Shown in pieces: positions 20,508 through 30,321 of a DNA stretch of 64,000 nucleotides. Positions within the stretch are counted from its first letter, which is position 1, and each line of letters opens with the position of its first letter. The notes beneath the pieces were generated by a model. That model was not told where the DNA came from and searched no databases. It saw only the letters and a program-made list of their open reading frames with translations. The translations under genes and the position numbers were made by a program. The DNA lies in NCBI RefSeq assembly GCF_018138145.1, contig NZ_CP073104.1, forward strand, positions 4,965,001-5,029,000, given 5' to 3'. This stretch comes from Pseudomonas sp. SCA2728.1_7. GTDB lineage: Bacteria > Pseudomonadota > Gammaproteobacteria > Pseudomonadales > Pseudomonadaceae.

Positions 20508-22031
20508 TTAGAGGGTTTTCGACATCCGGCTGGCCATCAGTGCCCAGCCAAACAACAGCAAGCACACGATGATCAACGGCCACGAGCGCCATTGCAGGTA
20601 GGGCGTCAGGTTGTGCATCGGCACCACTTCACCGTACAAAATCCCTTGTTCGAACTGCGGAATCTGCTCGGTGATCTGCCCGAACGGGTTGATCAACCCG
20701 GTCACGCCGTTGTTGGTTGCGCGGATCATCCAGCGCCCGGCTTCCAGGGCACGCATTTGCGCCATCTGCAAATGTTGCAGCGGGCCAATCGAGGTGCCGA
20801 ACCAGGTGTCGTTGCTGATCGTCAGCAGCAAATCACTGCGTGCCGAAAGTCCGGCAGCGAAGTCCGGGTACACCACTTCGTAGCAGATGAACGGCGCAAT
20901 CTGATAACCCTTGGCTTGCAGCAGCGCCTGATCAGCCGGGCCTCGGGCGAAGTCGGACATCGGCAAATCGAAGAACGCGATCAAGCCACGCAGGACGTCC
21001 TGCAATGGCACGTACTCGCCGAACGGCACCAGTTTCTGCTTCAGGTAAGTGCCATCGCCTTCGCCGACCACGGTGATGCCGTTGAAGAAGCGTTTTTCGT
21101 GACGAACCATTTCGCGAATCGGCACGCCGGTAATCAGGGCGGATTTTCGCTCGGCGGCGAAGTTACCCATCATGCTCAGGTAGCCTTCGGCAGATTCCTT
21201 GAGCACCGGCACAGCGGTTTCCGGCCAGATCAGCAGATCCACCGGTTTCGATCGGAAGCTCAGATCGCGGTACAACGCCAACTGCGCGTTGAGCTCGGCC
21301 GGATCCCATTTCATGTTTTGCGCGACGTTGCCCTGAATCGCAGCAACGCTCAAAGGCGCGCCCGACGGACTGGTCCAAGCGTGACCCTTAAGCGTAATAC
21401 CGACGATCCACGGCCCGACCAACAGCACCAGACCGGCCACAACAAAAGCTTTGCGGCCGCTTTGCAGCAAGCGTGGCGCGTTGTAGATCAGTGCAGCGGT
21501 CAGTGCCAGCACGAAGCCCACCAACCACATGCCTCCCACCGGCGCGAGACCGGCCAGCGGGCCGTCGAGCTGGCTGTAACCCGAGTACAACCACGGGAAA
21601 CCAGTCAGGAACCAGCCGCGAAACATTTCCTGAGCGACCCACAGCGCAGCAAACGCGAGGGCATCGGCCAGCGGCGCTTCATTACGGCGCAACCAGCGCG
21701 CCCAAATCCAGGCGGGCAGGGCGAAGAACCAGGCAATCGCCGCCGTGAACAACAGCATCAAGAACCCGGCCAGCAGCACCGAAGCACCGCCGAAATGGTG
21801 GATGCTGTAATAGATCCAGCTGGTACCGGCGCCGAACAGGCCGAAACCGAAGCACCAGCCGCGGCCCAGCGCCTGACGCGGGCTCAGTTCGCGCAGACCG
21901 GCATAGAACAAGCCGACCGCCAGCAAAGCCAGCGGCCAGATGTTGAACGGTGCCAGAGCGAAGGTGGTGATTGCACCGGCCGCCACGGCCAGCAGGTTAC
22001 CGGGCCAGCCGGGGCGGGTTGTCCAGCGCAT
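20508..22031 (-). CDS. lnt: apolipoprotein N-acyltransferase
   Basis: Adds the third acyl chain to lipoproteins in the inner membrane, a step needed for Lol export. The 507-aa protein has about six N-terminal membrane helices (to about residue 215), then a nitrilase-like periplasmic domain. The domain has the catalytic triad E271 (WPETAVP), the lysine in the KQKLVPFGEYVPL stretch and C383 (ICYEVVYP), and ends with a final membrane helix. Located 14 bp after corC, as in the ybeZ-ybeY-ybeX-lnt operon of enteric bacteria. Confidence 0.97.
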   Translation of the reverse strand: MRWTTRPGWPGNLLAVAAGAITTFALAPFNIWPLALLAVGLFYAGLRELSPRQALGRGWCFGFGLFGAGTSWIYYSIHHFGGASVLLAGFLMLLFTAAIAWFFALPAWIWARWLRRNEAPLADALAFAALWVAQEMFRGWFLTGFPWLYSGYSQLDGPLAGLAPVGGMWLVGFVLALTAALIYNAPRLLQSGRKAFVVAGLVLLVGPWIVGITLKGHAWTSPSGAPLSVAAIQGNVAQNMKWDPAELNAQLALYRDLSFRSKPVDLLIWPETAVPVLKESAEGYLSMMGNFAAERKSALITGVPIREMVRHEKRFFNGITVVGEGDGTYLKQKLVPFGEYVPLQDVLRGLIAFFDLPMSDFARGPADQALLQAKGYQIAPFICYEVVYPDFAAGLSARSDLLLTISNDTWFGTSIGPLQHLQMAQMRALEAGRWMIRATNNGVTGLINPFGQITEQIPQFEQGILYGEVVPMHNLTPYLQWRSWPLIIVCLLLFGWALMASRMSKTL

Positions 22032-22045
22032 TTCAGTCCTTAGAA

Positions 22046-22885
22046 TTAACGAGCAATTGGCGTCAGTCGCAGCAAATGAATCCGACGGCTGTCGGCGTTC
22101 AGGATGCGGAAACGATAGGCGCCGATTTCAGTGATTTCGTTGCGTTTTGGCAAGTGCCCGAAAGCGCTCATCACCAGACCACCGACGGTGTCGAACTCGT
22201 CATCAGAGAATTCGCTGTCGAAGAACTCGTTGAAGTTTTCGATCGGCGTCAGCGCCTTGATCAGGAAGTCACCGCTAGGCAGCGGCTTGATGTAGCTGTC
22301 TTCCTCGACGTCGTGCTCGTCTTCGATGTCGCCAACGATCTGTTCCAGCACGTCTTCAATCGTTACCAGGCCGGCCACACCGCCGTATTCGTCAATGACG
22401 ATGGCCATGTGGTTGTGGTTGGCGCGGAATTCACGCAGCAACACGTTCAGGCGCTTGGACTCCGGCACGAAGGTGGCCGGGCGCAGCAGATCCTTGATGT
22501 TGAAGCTGTCGCCGTTTTCCTTGAGGATCAGCGGTAGCAGATCCTTGGCCAGCAGCACGCCCATCACGTCGTCATGGCTTTCGCCGATCACCGGATAGCG
22601 CGAGTGGGCCGAATCGACCACGGCCGGGAGGAATTCACGGGGTGTCTGGGTCGCCTTGATGCTGATCATCTGCGAACGCGGGACCATGATGTCGCGTACT
22701 TGCAGGTCAGCCACCTGAATGGCGCCTTCGACGATGGCCAGCGCTTCGCTGTCCAGCAGTTTGTTCTGATGTGCATCACGCAGCAGCTCGAGGAGCTCCT
22801 GACGGTTCTTCGGCTCGTGGGCAAAAGCCTGGGTCAGTTTACCCAGCCATGACTTCTGCCCGTTGCTCGATCGATCTTCGCTCAT
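22046..22885 (-). CDS. corC: CorC/YbeX-family protein with CBS domains
   Basis: 279-aa cytosolic protein linked to Mg2+/Co2+ efflux and, for YbeX, to ribosome metabolism. It has a CBS pair at about residues 65-190 (DIMVPRSQM, then IDEYGGVAGLVTIEDVLEQIVGDIEDEHD) and a C-terminal CorC/HlyC domain (FDTVGGLVMSAFGHLP). It lacks the N-terminal membrane domain of the larger HlyC relatives. Lies five bases after ybeY and 14 before lnt, clearly one operon. Confidence 0.95.
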   Translation of the reverse strand: MSEDRSSNGQKSWLGKLTQAFAHEPKNRQELLELLRDAHQNKLLDSEALAIVEGAIQVADLQVRDIMVPRSQMISIKATQTPREFLPAVVDSAHSRYPVIGESHDDVMGVLLAKDLLPLILKENGDSFNIKDLLRPATFVPESKRLNVLLREFRANHNHMAIVIDEYGGVAGLVTIEDVLEQIVGDIEDEHDVEEDSYIKPLPSGDFLIKALTPIENFNEFFDSEFSDDEFDTVGGLVMSAFGHLPKRNEITEIGAYRFRILNADSRRIHLLRLTPIAR

Positions 22886-22890
22886 AGCGA

Positions 22891-23385
22891 TTACTCTGAA
22901 TCCTTTGTTGTAACGATAGGGGATGTTTCGGGTTCGTCGTCCGCGTACGGATCGGGATAGCCCAATTCGGCAAGCAACTCGCGTTCCAGTGCTTCCATTT
23001 CTTCGGCTTCTTCGTCATCTATATGGTCGTAACCAAGCAGATGCAAGCAGCCGTGAATGACCAGATGTGCCCAGTGGGCCTTTAGTTCCTTGCCTTGTTC
23101 GGCGGCTTCGCGTTCGACCACGGCCACGCAGATCACCAGATCGCCGAGCAGCGGGATGTCGAGAAACTCGTCGGGCACTTCAGCCGGGAACGACAGGACG
23201 TTGGTCGCGTAATCCTTGTGGCGCCAGGTGTGATTGAGCTCGCGGCCTTCTTCCTCGTCGACCAGACGAATGGTCATTTCCGAGTCGGCGGTGCGCTGGC
23301 GCAGGGCCAGTTCGCACCACAGGCGGAAATCGGCTTCACTCGGGGCGCTCGCTTCAGTCGCGATTTGCAGGTCTAGCTCAAGCAT
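22891..23385 (-). CDS. ybeY: endoribonuclease/rRNA maturation factor YbeY
   Basis: Zn-dependent protein needed for 16S rRNA 3'-end maturation and ribosome quality control. The 164-aa protein has the metal site H111-x3-H115-x5-H121 ([11 protein letters not shown]). The ATG at 23385, which overlaps the ybeZ stop by 8 bp, is favoured because MLELDLQ is the family start. An earlier ATG at 23415 lies inside ybeZ. A short acidic C-terminal tail follows the core. Confidence 0.95.
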   Translation of the reverse strand: MLELDLQIATEASAPSEADFRLWCELALRQRTADSEMTIRLVDEEEGRELNHTWRHKDYATNVLSFPAEVPDEFLDIPLLGDLVICVAVVEREAAEQGKELKAHWAHLVIHGCLHLLGYDHIDDEEAEEMEALERELLAELGYPDPYADDEPETSPIVTTKDSE

Positions 23386-24376
23386 TTCGCGAGGTGTCCT
23401 TAGGGGCTTCGTCACGGTTTTCGAAGCGCTCGTAGGCTTCGACGATCCGCTGGACCAAAGGATGGCGCACGACGTCTTTGGGCTGGAAGTGGGTGAAGCT
23501 GATGCCCGGCACGTCTTTGAGCACTTCGATCACATGGTGCAGACCCGACTTGGTGCCTTTCGGCAGGTCGACCTGGGTAATGTCACCGGTGATGACAGCG
23601 GTGGAACCGAAGCCGATCCGGGTCAGGAACATCTTCATCTGTTCGACGGTGGTGTTCTGGCTTTCATCGAGAATGATGAAGCTGTTGTTCAGCGTACGGC
23701 CACGCATGTAGGCCAGCGGCGCAACTTCGATCACCTGACGCTCGATCAGCTTGGCCACGTATTCGAAGCCGAGCATTTCGTAGAGTGCGTCGTAGAGCGG
23801 GCGCAGGTACGGGTCGATCTTCTGCGACAGGTCGCCGGGCAGGAAGCCGAGTTTTTCACCCGCTTCAACCGCCGGACGCACCAGCAGGATGCGCCGGATC
23901 TGTTCGCGCTCTAGGGCATCCACGGCGCAAGCGACGGCCAGATAGGTCTTGCCGGTACCGGCCGGGCCAATGCCGAAGTTGATGTCGTTGCCGAGGATTT
24001 CCTTCACGTAGCGCAACTGATTCAAGCCGCGAGGGCGAATCATGCCTTTCTTGGTGCGCAGGGCGACGGAGGCTTCGGCGGGGGCGTGATTGTCCAGCTC
24101 GACCACGGCCGATTCCTGCAGGAACAGGTGCACCGTATCTGGCGACAGCTCTGAACCTTTGGTTTCCCGGTACAGGCGACGAATCAGATTTTCCGCAGAC
24201 GTGGTGTGTTTGGGGTCGCCGATCAGCTCGAACTGGTTTCCGCGGTTGCGGATCTCGATGGTCAGGCGCTGTTCGATCAAGCGCAAATGCTCGTCGAATT
24301 GCCCGCACAGATTGGCGAAGCGGCGAGCCTCAAAGGGCTCGAGGATAAAACGATGTGGTTCTATGGGTGCGTTCAA
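23378..24376 (-). CDS. ybeZ: PhoH-like ATPase YbeZ
   Basis: 332-aa PhoH-family P-loop ATPase with an N-terminal RNA-binding-like region; a partner of YbeY in rRNA processing. The Walker A motif is GPAGTGKT at residues 137-144, and Walker B is FIILDESQN. First gene of the leftward ybeZ-ybeY-corC-lnt operon. The 194 bp between it and miaB contain a REPIN, so this operon probably has its own promoter or reads through from miaB. Confidence 0.96.
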   Translation of the reverse strand: MNAPIEPHRFILEPFEARRFANLCGQFDEHLRLIEQRLTIEIRNRGNQFELIGDPKHTTSAENLIRRLYRETKGSELSPDTVHLFLQESAVVELDNHAPAEASVALRTKKGMIRPRGLNQLRYVKEILGNDINFGIGPAGTGKTYLAVACAVDALEREQIRRILLVRPAVEAGEKLGFLPGDLSQKIDPYLRPLYDALYEMLGFEYVAKLIERQVIEVAPLAYMRGRTLNNSFIILDESQNTTVEQMKMFLTRIGFGSTAVITGDITQVDLPKGTKSGLHHVIEVLKDVPGISFTHFQPKDVVRHPLVQRIVEAYERFENRDEAPKDTSRNA

Positions 24377-24466
24377 GGTCGTATTTAGCCGCCCTGGGGC
24401 AATTAAGATGAAATCAAGGATAACGCCAGAGGCCTGGGTGCGAAAGCTCTTAAATCATCGCTGTTC

Positions 24467-24557
24467 CTGTGGGAGCGAGCCTGCTCGCGAAAGCGGTGGG
24501 TCAGACACATTGTTGTTGAATGTGTCGCCGCCTTCGCGAGCAGGCTCGCTCCCACAG
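24467..24557. repeat. REPIN (GCTCGCTCCCACA type)
   Basis: Full-length inverted arms CTGTGGGAGCGAGCCTGCTC and its complement, with a 40-base centre that itself pairs weakly (GACACATT/AATGTGTC). Lies between miaB and ybeZ. Confidence 0.92.
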
Positions 24558-24570
24558 TGCCCTGTGTTGA

Positions 24571-25899
24571 TTATTGGACCAGCGAGCCTCGCAGCGAGTG
24601 CGGTTGTGCCGCGTCGATATGCACGTCGGCGAACTGACCGATCAGGGTTGGATTGTCGCAGCGGAAGTTGACGATACGATTATTCTCGGTGCGCCCTTGC
24701 AGCTCGCCCGGGTCTTTCTTCGAATAATCAGTTACCAGAATCCGCTGGGTCGAGCCGACCATTTGTCGGCTGATCTCGAAACCTTGCTGATTCAAGCGAT
24801 GTTGCAGCGCGTTCAGGCGCTCCTTCTTCAGCTCTTCCGGGGTGTCGTCGGCCAGATCGGCAGCCGGGGTGCCCGGGCGCTGGCTATAGACGAAGGAATA
24901 AGAGAAGTCGAAACCGACGTCGGCAATCAGCTTCATGGTCTGTTCGAAATCTTTCTCGGTCTCGCCAGGGAAGCCGACGATGAAGTCCGAACTGATGCAG
25001 ATTCCCGGCACCGCGGCGCGCAGTTTGCGCAGTTTGGATTTGTACTCCAGCGCGGTGTGATTGCGCTTCATCGCCGCGAGAATCCGGTCGGAGCCCGATT
25101 GCACCGGCAAGTGCAGGTGCTTGACCAGTTCCGGCACATCGGCGTGGGCCTGGATCAGGCTGTCGGAGAATTCCAGCGGGTGCGAAGTGGTGTAGCGAAT
25201 GCGGTCAATGCCATCAATCGCCGCGACTACACGAATCAGCTCGGCCAGATCGGCCAGACGACCATCATGGGTGGTGCCGCGATAGCCATTGACGTTCTGC
25301 CCCAGCAGGGTCACTTCACGCACGCCGTTTTCGGCGAGGTGGATGACTTCGGCGATCACGTCGTCGAATGGCCGGCTGACTTCTTCGCCACGGGTGTAAG
25401 GCACCACGCAGAACGTGCAGTACTTGCTGCAACCTTCCATCACCGACACATAAGCGCTCGGGCCATCGATGCGCGGCTCGGGCAAGTGGTCGAATTTTTC
25501 GATTTCCGGGAACGACACGTCGACTTGCGGCAATTTGGTGATGCGCGCGGCGTCGATCATTTCCGGCAGGCGGTGCAGGGTCTGCGGGCCAAAGACCACA
25601 TCGACGTACGGCGCGCGATCGCGGATCGCCGCGCCTTCCTGGCTGGCCACGCAACCGCCGACGGCGATGACCATGTCGGGGTTGGCCAGTTTCAGTTCGC
25701 GCCAGCGGCCGAGCTGCGAATACACGCGATCCTGGGCGCGCTCGCGGATCGAGCAGGTGTTGAGCAGAATCACGTCGGCGTCTTCCGCACGCGCGGTGAC
25801 TTCCAGGGCCTGATGTTCACCCAGCAGATCGACCATGCGCGAGCTGTCGTACTCGTTCATCTGGCAACCGTGGGTTTCGATGTAAAGCTTCTTGGCCAT
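24571..25899 (-). CDS. miaB: tRNA-2-methylthio-N6-dimethylallyladenosine synthase MiaB
   Basis: Radical-SAM methylthiotransferase that modifies A37 of tRNAs reading UNN codons. In this 442-aa protein the UPF0004 domain carries cluster cysteines C12, C49 and C83, and the radical-SAM motif has C157, C161 and C164 (CSKYCTFC). A C-terminal TRAM domain binds tRNA (about residues 375-440). The start ATG at 25899 is preceded on the minus strand by a perfect TATAAT about 36 bp away. Confidence 0.97.
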   Translation of the reverse strand: MAKKLYIETHGCQMNEYDSSRMVDLLGEHQALEVTARAEDADVILLNTCSIRERAQDRVYSQLGRWRELKLANPDMVIAVGGCVASQEGAAIRDRAPYVDVVFGPQTLHRLPEMIDAARITKLPQVDVSFPEIEKFDHLPEPRIDGPSAYVSVMEGCSKYCTFCVVPYTRGEEVSRPFDDVIAEVIHLAENGVREVTLLGQNVNGYRGTTHDGRLADLAELIRVVAAIDGIDRIRYTTSHPLEFSDSLIQAHADVPELVKHLHLPVQSGSDRILAAMKRNHTALEYKSKLRKLRAAVPGICISSDFIVGFPGETEKDFEQTMKLIADVGFDFSYSFVYSQRPGTPAADLADDTPEELKKERLNALQHRLNQQGFEISRQMVGSTQRILVTDYSKKDPGELQGRTENNRIVNFRCDNPTLIGQFADVHIDAAQPHSLRGSLVQ

Positions 25900-25934
25900 G
25901 GATTAGTGTCGTCACGTGATTCAAAGAACCCGGC

Positions 25935-25940
25935 ATTATA
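25935..25940 (-). promoter_or_regulatory. -10 box of the miaB promoter
   Basis: TATAAT on the minus strand, about 36 bp before the miaB ATG. No strong -35 is visible at the usual spacing, so an activator may help. It lies in the 133-bp divergent gap with the DUF1820 gene. Confidence 0.45.
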
Positions 25941-26032
25941 GGGAACAAGCCCGCAGGTTCCTACCGCTGTGCGTCCGGAGGCTATGCTATAGTTTGCGCC
26001 CTCATTTTTATCCCCGATGTTATCCCCCCGCC

Positions 26033-26362
26033 ATGACCAAACGCGAAGCTCCAATCTATAAGGTGATTTTCCTCAACCAGGGCCAGGTGTTCGAAATGTA
26101 CGCCAAGCAGATCTATCAAAGTGATCTGTGGGGTTTTCTGGAAGTGGAAGAGTTCGTCTTTGGCGAGCGCACGCAAGTGGTCGTCGACCCGAGCGAAGAA
26201 AAGCTCAAGGCGCAGTTTGAAGGCGTGGTGCGCAGCTTTGTGCCGATGCATTCGATCGTGCGCATCGACGAAGTGGAACGTCTGGGCACCCCGAAAATCA
26301 GCGAAGCCCGTGGCGCGGTCGGTAATGTGATGCCGTTCCCGATGCCGATGCCTGAGAAGTAA
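26033..26362 (+). CDS. DUF1820 family protein
   Basis: 109-aa soluble protein with a compact family pattern: YKVIFLNQGQVFEMYAKQI, GFLEVEEFVFGE and a conserved C-terminal MPFPMPMPEK. Function unknown. The ATG at 26033 is preceded by TATGCTATAGT about 45 bp upstream, a plausible extended -10. Divergent from miaB, an arrangement kept in P. aeruginosa. It could relate to translation or stress, but nothing in the sequence shows that. Confidence 0.87.
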   Translation: MTKREAPIYKVIFLNQGQVFEMYAKQIYQSDLWGFLEVEEFVFGERTQVVVDPSEEKLKAQFEGVVRSFVPMHSIVRIDEVERLGTPKISEARGAVGNVMPFPMPMPEK

Positions 26363-26384
26363 GCCTTAAAACCGAGTCGCCTCA

Positions 26385-26474
26385 TTCGCGAGCAGGTCGA
26401 ATCGTCGCACCGTCGCTCCCACAGTAGATCTCCAGTGTTCAGAAGATCCCTGTGGGAGCGAGCCTGCTCGCGAA
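26385..26474. repeat. REPIN with an expanded left arm
   Basis: Right arm is a normal CTGTGGGAGCGAGCCTGCTC. The left arm reads TTCGCGAGCAGG, then TCGAATCGTCGCACCG, then TCGCTCCCACAG: about 15 extra bases interrupt the usual GCAGGCTCGCTCC. Lies between the DUF1820 gene and the convergent Sel1-repeat gene. Confidence 0.82.
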
Positions 26475-26499
26475 GAGGTCAGGAAGGTCGATGCAAAAA

Positions 26500-27054
26500 T
26501 CAGGGAAGCGGTGAGAAAGGCGTACGCCCATCGGCGCTCTGCAGTTCCATCAGGTATTTACGGAAAATTTGCCCGAGCACCTGGGTCGCGGTTTCGAGGT
26601 CTTCGCGGGACATTTTTTCGGAAACTTCGTCGGCCGTGTCCAGCGCATCTTCAGCGCCGTTGACCGCGGCCATCTTCAGCACGATATACGCCTGAATGTT
26701 GTTGGCCTGTACGCCTTCACCGTGGAAGAACATCGTGCCGAGCTTGAACTGAGCCTGAGCGTGGCCTTGCAACGAGGCTTTTTCGAAATAGCTCAGGGCT
26801 TGATTGAGGTCGCGCGGCGCATTCTTGCCGTCGTAGTAGAACTCACCCAACTCGTATTGCGCTTGCGCATCCCCTTCGTCCGCCGCTTTCTGGCAGGCGG
26901 CCAGTGCCTGCGTGACGTCTTGCGGCTGAGTATTGAGGGTGCAACGACCCATCGCCGGGATCAACAACGAGTTGCCGCCTGCTTGTGCATGCGCGAGCAG
27001 GGGCTGAAGGAGCAACAGGCAGCCCAAGGCAAGGGTGCGGCCGGTGCGGTTCAT
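26500..27054 (-). CDS. exported Sel1-like/TPR repeat protein
   Basis: 184-aa protein with a signal peptide (hydrophobic to about residue 18, cleavage near AHA before QAGGN). At least two Sel1-type repeats follow: AQAQYELGEFYYDG and AQAQFKLGTMFFHGEG, then AYIVLKMAAVNG. Sel1 repeats bind other proteins, often in the envelope. Substrate or partner cannot be named. The ATG at 27054 gives the best signal peptide; an in-frame upstream extension to 27114 is unlikely. Single gene, corresponding by place to PA3978. Confidence 0.85.
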   Translation of the reverse strand: MNRTGRTLALGCLLLLQPLLAHAQAGGNSLLIPAMGRCTLNTQPQDVTQALAACQKAADEGDAQAQYELGEFYYDGKNAPRDLNQALSYFEKASLQGHAQAQFKLGTMFFHGEGVQANNIQAYIVLKMAAVNGAEDALDTADEVSEKMSREDLETATQVLGQIFRKYLMELQSADGRTPFSPLP

Positions 27055-27279
27055 GGGAATCGACTTACCTCTGAAGGGCACGCGGACCCATCGAGGGATC
27101 CAATAAGCGCGCATTATGAAATAAGCAGGGCCAACCTTACAAAGTCTTTACTCGTTTTTCTGCTGCGCGGGGAATATATCGCCCACTTTAGGGGAGATTT
27201 TTAGCAGGGGCATCGGAAAAACAGCGCGGATGTAGGTGAATGCTGACGCTGGCGATAGCCAACGTCAGCGGTACGGCGA

Positions 27280-28563
27280 TTACTTCAGTGCAGCGAAGGC
27301 ACGCTCGGCAGCGTCCAGCGTCAGTTGCAACTCGGCTTCGCCGTGAGCGATCGAGGTGAAACCAGCTTCGAAAGCGCTCGGTGCGAGGTACACGCCACCT
27401 TCCAGCATCAGGTGGAAGAAGCGCCCGAACAACGCAGCGTCGCTGGCCATCACGTCTTCAAAGGTGACGATGTCATCGGCGCCGCTGAAGTACAGACCGA
27501 ACATGCCGCCAGCCTGGGTGGTCACGAATGGAATGCCGGCAGCATCGGCGCGCTGTTGCAGACCGTCGAGCAGACGCGTGGTGTAGTCGGTCAGCTCAGC
27601 GTGGAAGCCCGGACGGCTGATCAGACGCAGCGTGGTCAAACCAGCGGCCATCGCCAGTGGGTTACCCGACAGCGTACCGGCCTGATACACCGGGCCCAGC
27701 GGCGCGATGCGCTGCATGATTTCACGCTTGCCGCCGAAGCAGCCAACCGGCATGCCGCCGCCGATGATCTTGCCGAAGGTGGTCAGGTCAGGATTGACCC
27801 CGTAGTACGCTTGAGCACCACCGAGGGCAACGCGGAAACCGGTCATCACTTCGTCGAAAATCAGCACCACACCATGTTTGTCGCACAGCGCGCGCAGGCC
27901 TTCGAGGAAGCCCGGCGCCGGTGGCACGCAGTTCATGTTGCCGGCCACCGGTTCAACGATGATGCACGCCACTTCCTCGCCGACTTCAGCGAGCATCTTT
28001 TCAACGGCGTCGATGTCGTTGAACGGCAGGGTCAGGGTGTGTTTGGCAAATGCTGCGGGCACACCGGCCGAGCTTGGAACGCCTTGGGTCAGTGCACCAG
28101 AACCAGCCTTGACCAGCAGGCTGTCGGAGTGGCCGTGGTAGCAGCCTTCGAACTTGATGATGCTGTCGCGGCCGGTGTAACCACGGGCCAGACGGATCGC
28201 GCTCATGGTCGCTTCAGTACCGGAGCTGACCATGCGCACCATGTCCATCGACGGCACCAGCGAGCAGACCAGATCGGCCATCTCGGTTTCCATCGCGGTC
28301 GGCGCGCCGTACGACAAGCCGTGTTGCAGCTGATTACGCACCGCATCGAGCACGTCCGGGTGGCTGTGGCCGAGGATCATCGGACCCCAGGAACCAACGT
28401 AATCGACATAACGCTTATCGTCTTCGTCGGTTACGTAAGCGCCTTCAGCGTGCTTGAAGAACAACGGCGTACCGCCAACGCTCTTGAATGCGCGGACTGG
28501 CGAGTTCACGCCACCGGGGATGTGTTTCTGGGCATTGGCAAACAGGGTTTCGGAACGAGACAT
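27280..28563 (-). CDS. hemL: glutamate-1-semialdehyde 2,1-aminomutase
   Basis: PLP enzyme that makes 5-aminolevulinate, the first committed haem precursor, in the C5 pathway. 427 aa, with the PLP lysine K265 in [12 protein letters not shown] and the aspartate in [11 protein letters not shown]. Lies 15 bp downstream of thiE and ends the leftward thiD-thiE-hemL operon, an order conserved in Pseudomonas. Confidence 0.98.
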   Translation of the reverse strand: MSRSETLFANAQKHIPGGVNSPVRAFKSVGGTPLFFKHAEGAYVTDEDDKRYVDYVGSWGPMILGHSHPDVLDAVRNQLQHGLSYGAPTAMETEMADLVCSLVPSMDMVRMVSSGTEATMSAIRLARGYTGRDSIIKFEGCYHGHSDSLLVKAGSGALTQGVPSSAGVPAAFAKHTLTLPFNDIDAVEKMLAEVGEEVACIIVEPVAGNMNCVPPAPGFLEGLRALCDKHGVVLIFDEVMTGFRVALGGAQAYYGVNPDLTTFGKIIGGGMPVGCFGGKREIMQRIAPLGPVYQAGTLSGNPLAMAAGLTTLRLISRPGFHAELTDYTTRLLDGLQQRADAAGIPFVTTQAGGMFGLYFSGADDIVTFEDVMASDAALFGRFFHLMLEGGVYLAPSAFEAGFTSIAHGEAELQLTLDAAERAFAALK

Positions 28564-28578
28564 GATCGGGCTCTCAAA

Positions 28579-29202
28579 TCAGACTTTCAGTAATTCATTG
28601 AACGCGCGGGCGCGGCGGGTCACTTCGGCGCTGCTCTCGGCACCAAACAGACCGTGGACCACGGCGAGCAGGTCGACGCCATGGGCCACCAGCGGTGCAG
28701 CGTTGTCGAGGGTGATGCCGCCAATCGCGCAGACGGGCAGGTGCAGCGTGCGTTTGGCCTCGTCGAGCAGATCGAGGCTGCAGGTCGGCGCGCCGGGTTT
28801 GGTGTTGGAATTGAAGAAGCGGCCGAAGGCGACATAGCTCGCGCCTTCTTTGGCCGCTTGTTCGGCCAGCGCGATTTGCGCGTGGCAGGTCGAACCGATG
28901 ATCGCTTTCGAACCGAGCAGCGCGCGGGTCGGCGACAGCGGGCCATCGGTCTGACCGAGGTGCACGCCGACGTTGAGGCGCGCCGCCAGCTCAGCGTCAT
29001 CGTTGATGATCAGTTGCGTCTTGTAGCGCTCGCACAGATCACGTAGCGCTTCGGCCTCACGTAAACGGCGGGCCTCGTCACTGCTTTTGTCGCGGTATTG
29101 CAGCAGGGTGACGCCGCCTTCCAGCGCCGCCTCCACGTAAGACAGAAACTTGCCCGCCAGCAGTGCGCTGTCGGTAATGGCATACAGGCCACGTAGTTTC
29201 AT
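28579..29202 (-). CDS. thiE: thiamine-phosphate synthase
   Basis: Couples HMP-PP with thiazole phosphate to give thiamine phosphate. The 207-aa TIM-barrel protein has [13 protein letters not shown] (pyrophosphate binding), the substrate segment IINDDAELA and the phosphate loop [11 protein letters not shown]. Between thiD (18-bp gap) and hemL. Confidence 0.97.
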   Translation of the reverse strand: MKLRGLYAITDSALLAGKFLSYVEAALEGGVTLLQYRDKSSDEARRLREAEALRDLCERYKTQLIINDDAELAARLNVGVHLGQTDGPLSPTRALLGSKAIIGSTCHAQIALAEQAAKEGASYVAFGRFFNSNTKPGAPTCSLDLLDEAKRTLHLPVCAIGGITLDNAAPLVAHGVDLLAVVHGLFGAESSAEVTRRARAFNELLKV

Positions 29203-29220
29203 CGGGCAGACCTCACGACG

Positions 29221-30018
29221 TTACGAGCAGAAATCCAGCGGCAGGCGACGCGGGACGAACTGGCCTTTGCCCAGTTGTTCGGCATCGCGCAGGGTGCGCC
29301 AGGTGTAATCCAGTGCACTGCGCACGGCGCTGGCGAGGTGTTCGCCCTGCGCCAGGCGACCGGCCAAAGCACTGGCCAGCGTGCAACCGGAACCGTGATA
29401 GCTGCCCGGCAGACGCTGGCAGATAAAGGTTTCACGCAGACCGTCGCGGCTGTACACGCGGTTGTGGATTTCAGTTTCGTCGCCGTGACCGCCGGTGATC
29501 AGCAGGTTTTTGACGAACGGCAGGAGTTTTTCAGCGCACTCGTCGGCGGTGCCTTCGGGCAGTTCGGCGAGGATGCGCGCTTCAGGAAGGTTGGGGGTGG
29601 CAATGATCGATAGCGGCAGCAGACGCTCACGCATCGCATAGCCGACCTCGTCCTTGCCCAGACGTCCGCCGCCGCCGGCGCGCAGCACCGGGTCGCAGAC
29701 CACTGGCAAGTGCGGGTGCGCCGAAAGCAGTTCGACAACGGTGTCGACCATTTCCAGCGAACCGAGCATGCCCAGTTTGACCGCAGCGACTTCGGAATCG
29801 TTGAGCACGGCATTGGCTTGAGCCAGTACCCACTCACGGTCGAGGACGCGGAAGTCAGTGACGTTGACGGTGTCTTGCACGGTCAGGGCGGTGACGGCCG
29901 GAGCCGCATGGCAACCCTGCGCGAGCAGAGCTTCGATATCTGCCTGCAAGCCGGCGCCACCACTTGGGTCGTGGCCGGAGAGACAGAGGACAACGGGGCG
30001 GGAGCTGTAGATATTCAT
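29221..30018 (-). CDS. thiD: hydroxymethylpyrimidine (phosphomethylpyrimidine) kinase
   Basis: Phosphorylates HMP and HMP-P for thiamine synthesis. 265-aa ribokinase-fold protein: SGHDPSGGAGLQADI near the N-terminus for substrate binding and the anion-hole/catalytic segment PGSYHGSGCTLASALAG near residue 215. The ATG at 30018 (MNIYSSRP) is favoured over an in-frame start at 30039. First gene of its operon; no TPP-riboswitch core was seen upstream. Confidence 0.97.
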   Translation of the reverse strand: MNIYSSRPVVLCLSGHDPSGGAGLQADIEALLAQGCHAAPAVTALTVQDTVNVTDFRVLDREWVLAQANAVLNDSEVAAVKLGMLGSLEMVDTVVELLSAHPHLPVVCDPVLRAGGGGRLGKDEVGYAMRERLLPLSIIATPNLPEARILAELPEGTADECAEKLLPFVKNLLITGGHGDETEIHNRVYSRDGLRETFICQRLPGSYHGSGCTLASALAGRLAQGEHLASAVRSALDYTWRTLRDAEQLGKGQFVPRRLPLDFCS

Positions 30019-30321
30019 GGTGCGCGAGCTTACCACCAAACCTGATTTTCGGGTTCAGTGCCGTTGTCCCGGGGCGATAACCTGGCAGGAGAATCCGACC
30101 GCTCTGTCACAAGCTGACCAACTCAACAGCTCTAGCTCGCTGCTTTGCTCTGGAACGCCCGTTCTAGAGCCTTTGTAGGAAAAATTTCAATGGTGCTCAA
30201 TGGCCATCAACGGCTATGCTAGTCTGGATCCAAACCAATAACAGGTAATACCGGTTTTACGTCTACTCAAAGGGAATGGGGGGCTTCCTGACACAACCGG
30301 ACGAGCCACGCTGGGGCTTCA
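30019..30321. other. divergent intergenic region thiD / ladS
   Basis: About 300 bp of non-coding DNA that must hold the promoters for the thiD operon and ladS. A TATGCTAGT box near 30215-30223 could be a -10 for ladS, with a weak -35. Several GGA triplets occur in the ladS leader (for example 30270-30305), but no convincing RsmA hairpin was found. No small gene seen. Confidence 0.4.

Noticed and set aside
24467..24557. REPIN palindromes as a CRISPR or phage attachment array
   Set aside because: Copies are isolated inverted pairs scattered over tens of kilobases, not direct repeats with spacers.
30019..30110. TPP riboswitch before thiD
   Set aside because: No CTGAGA/ACCTGA core or matching stems on the minus strand.
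30270..30321. RsmA/CsrA sites in the ladS leader
   Set aside because: GGA triplets are present, but none sits in a clear hairpin loop or matches the extended consensus well enough.
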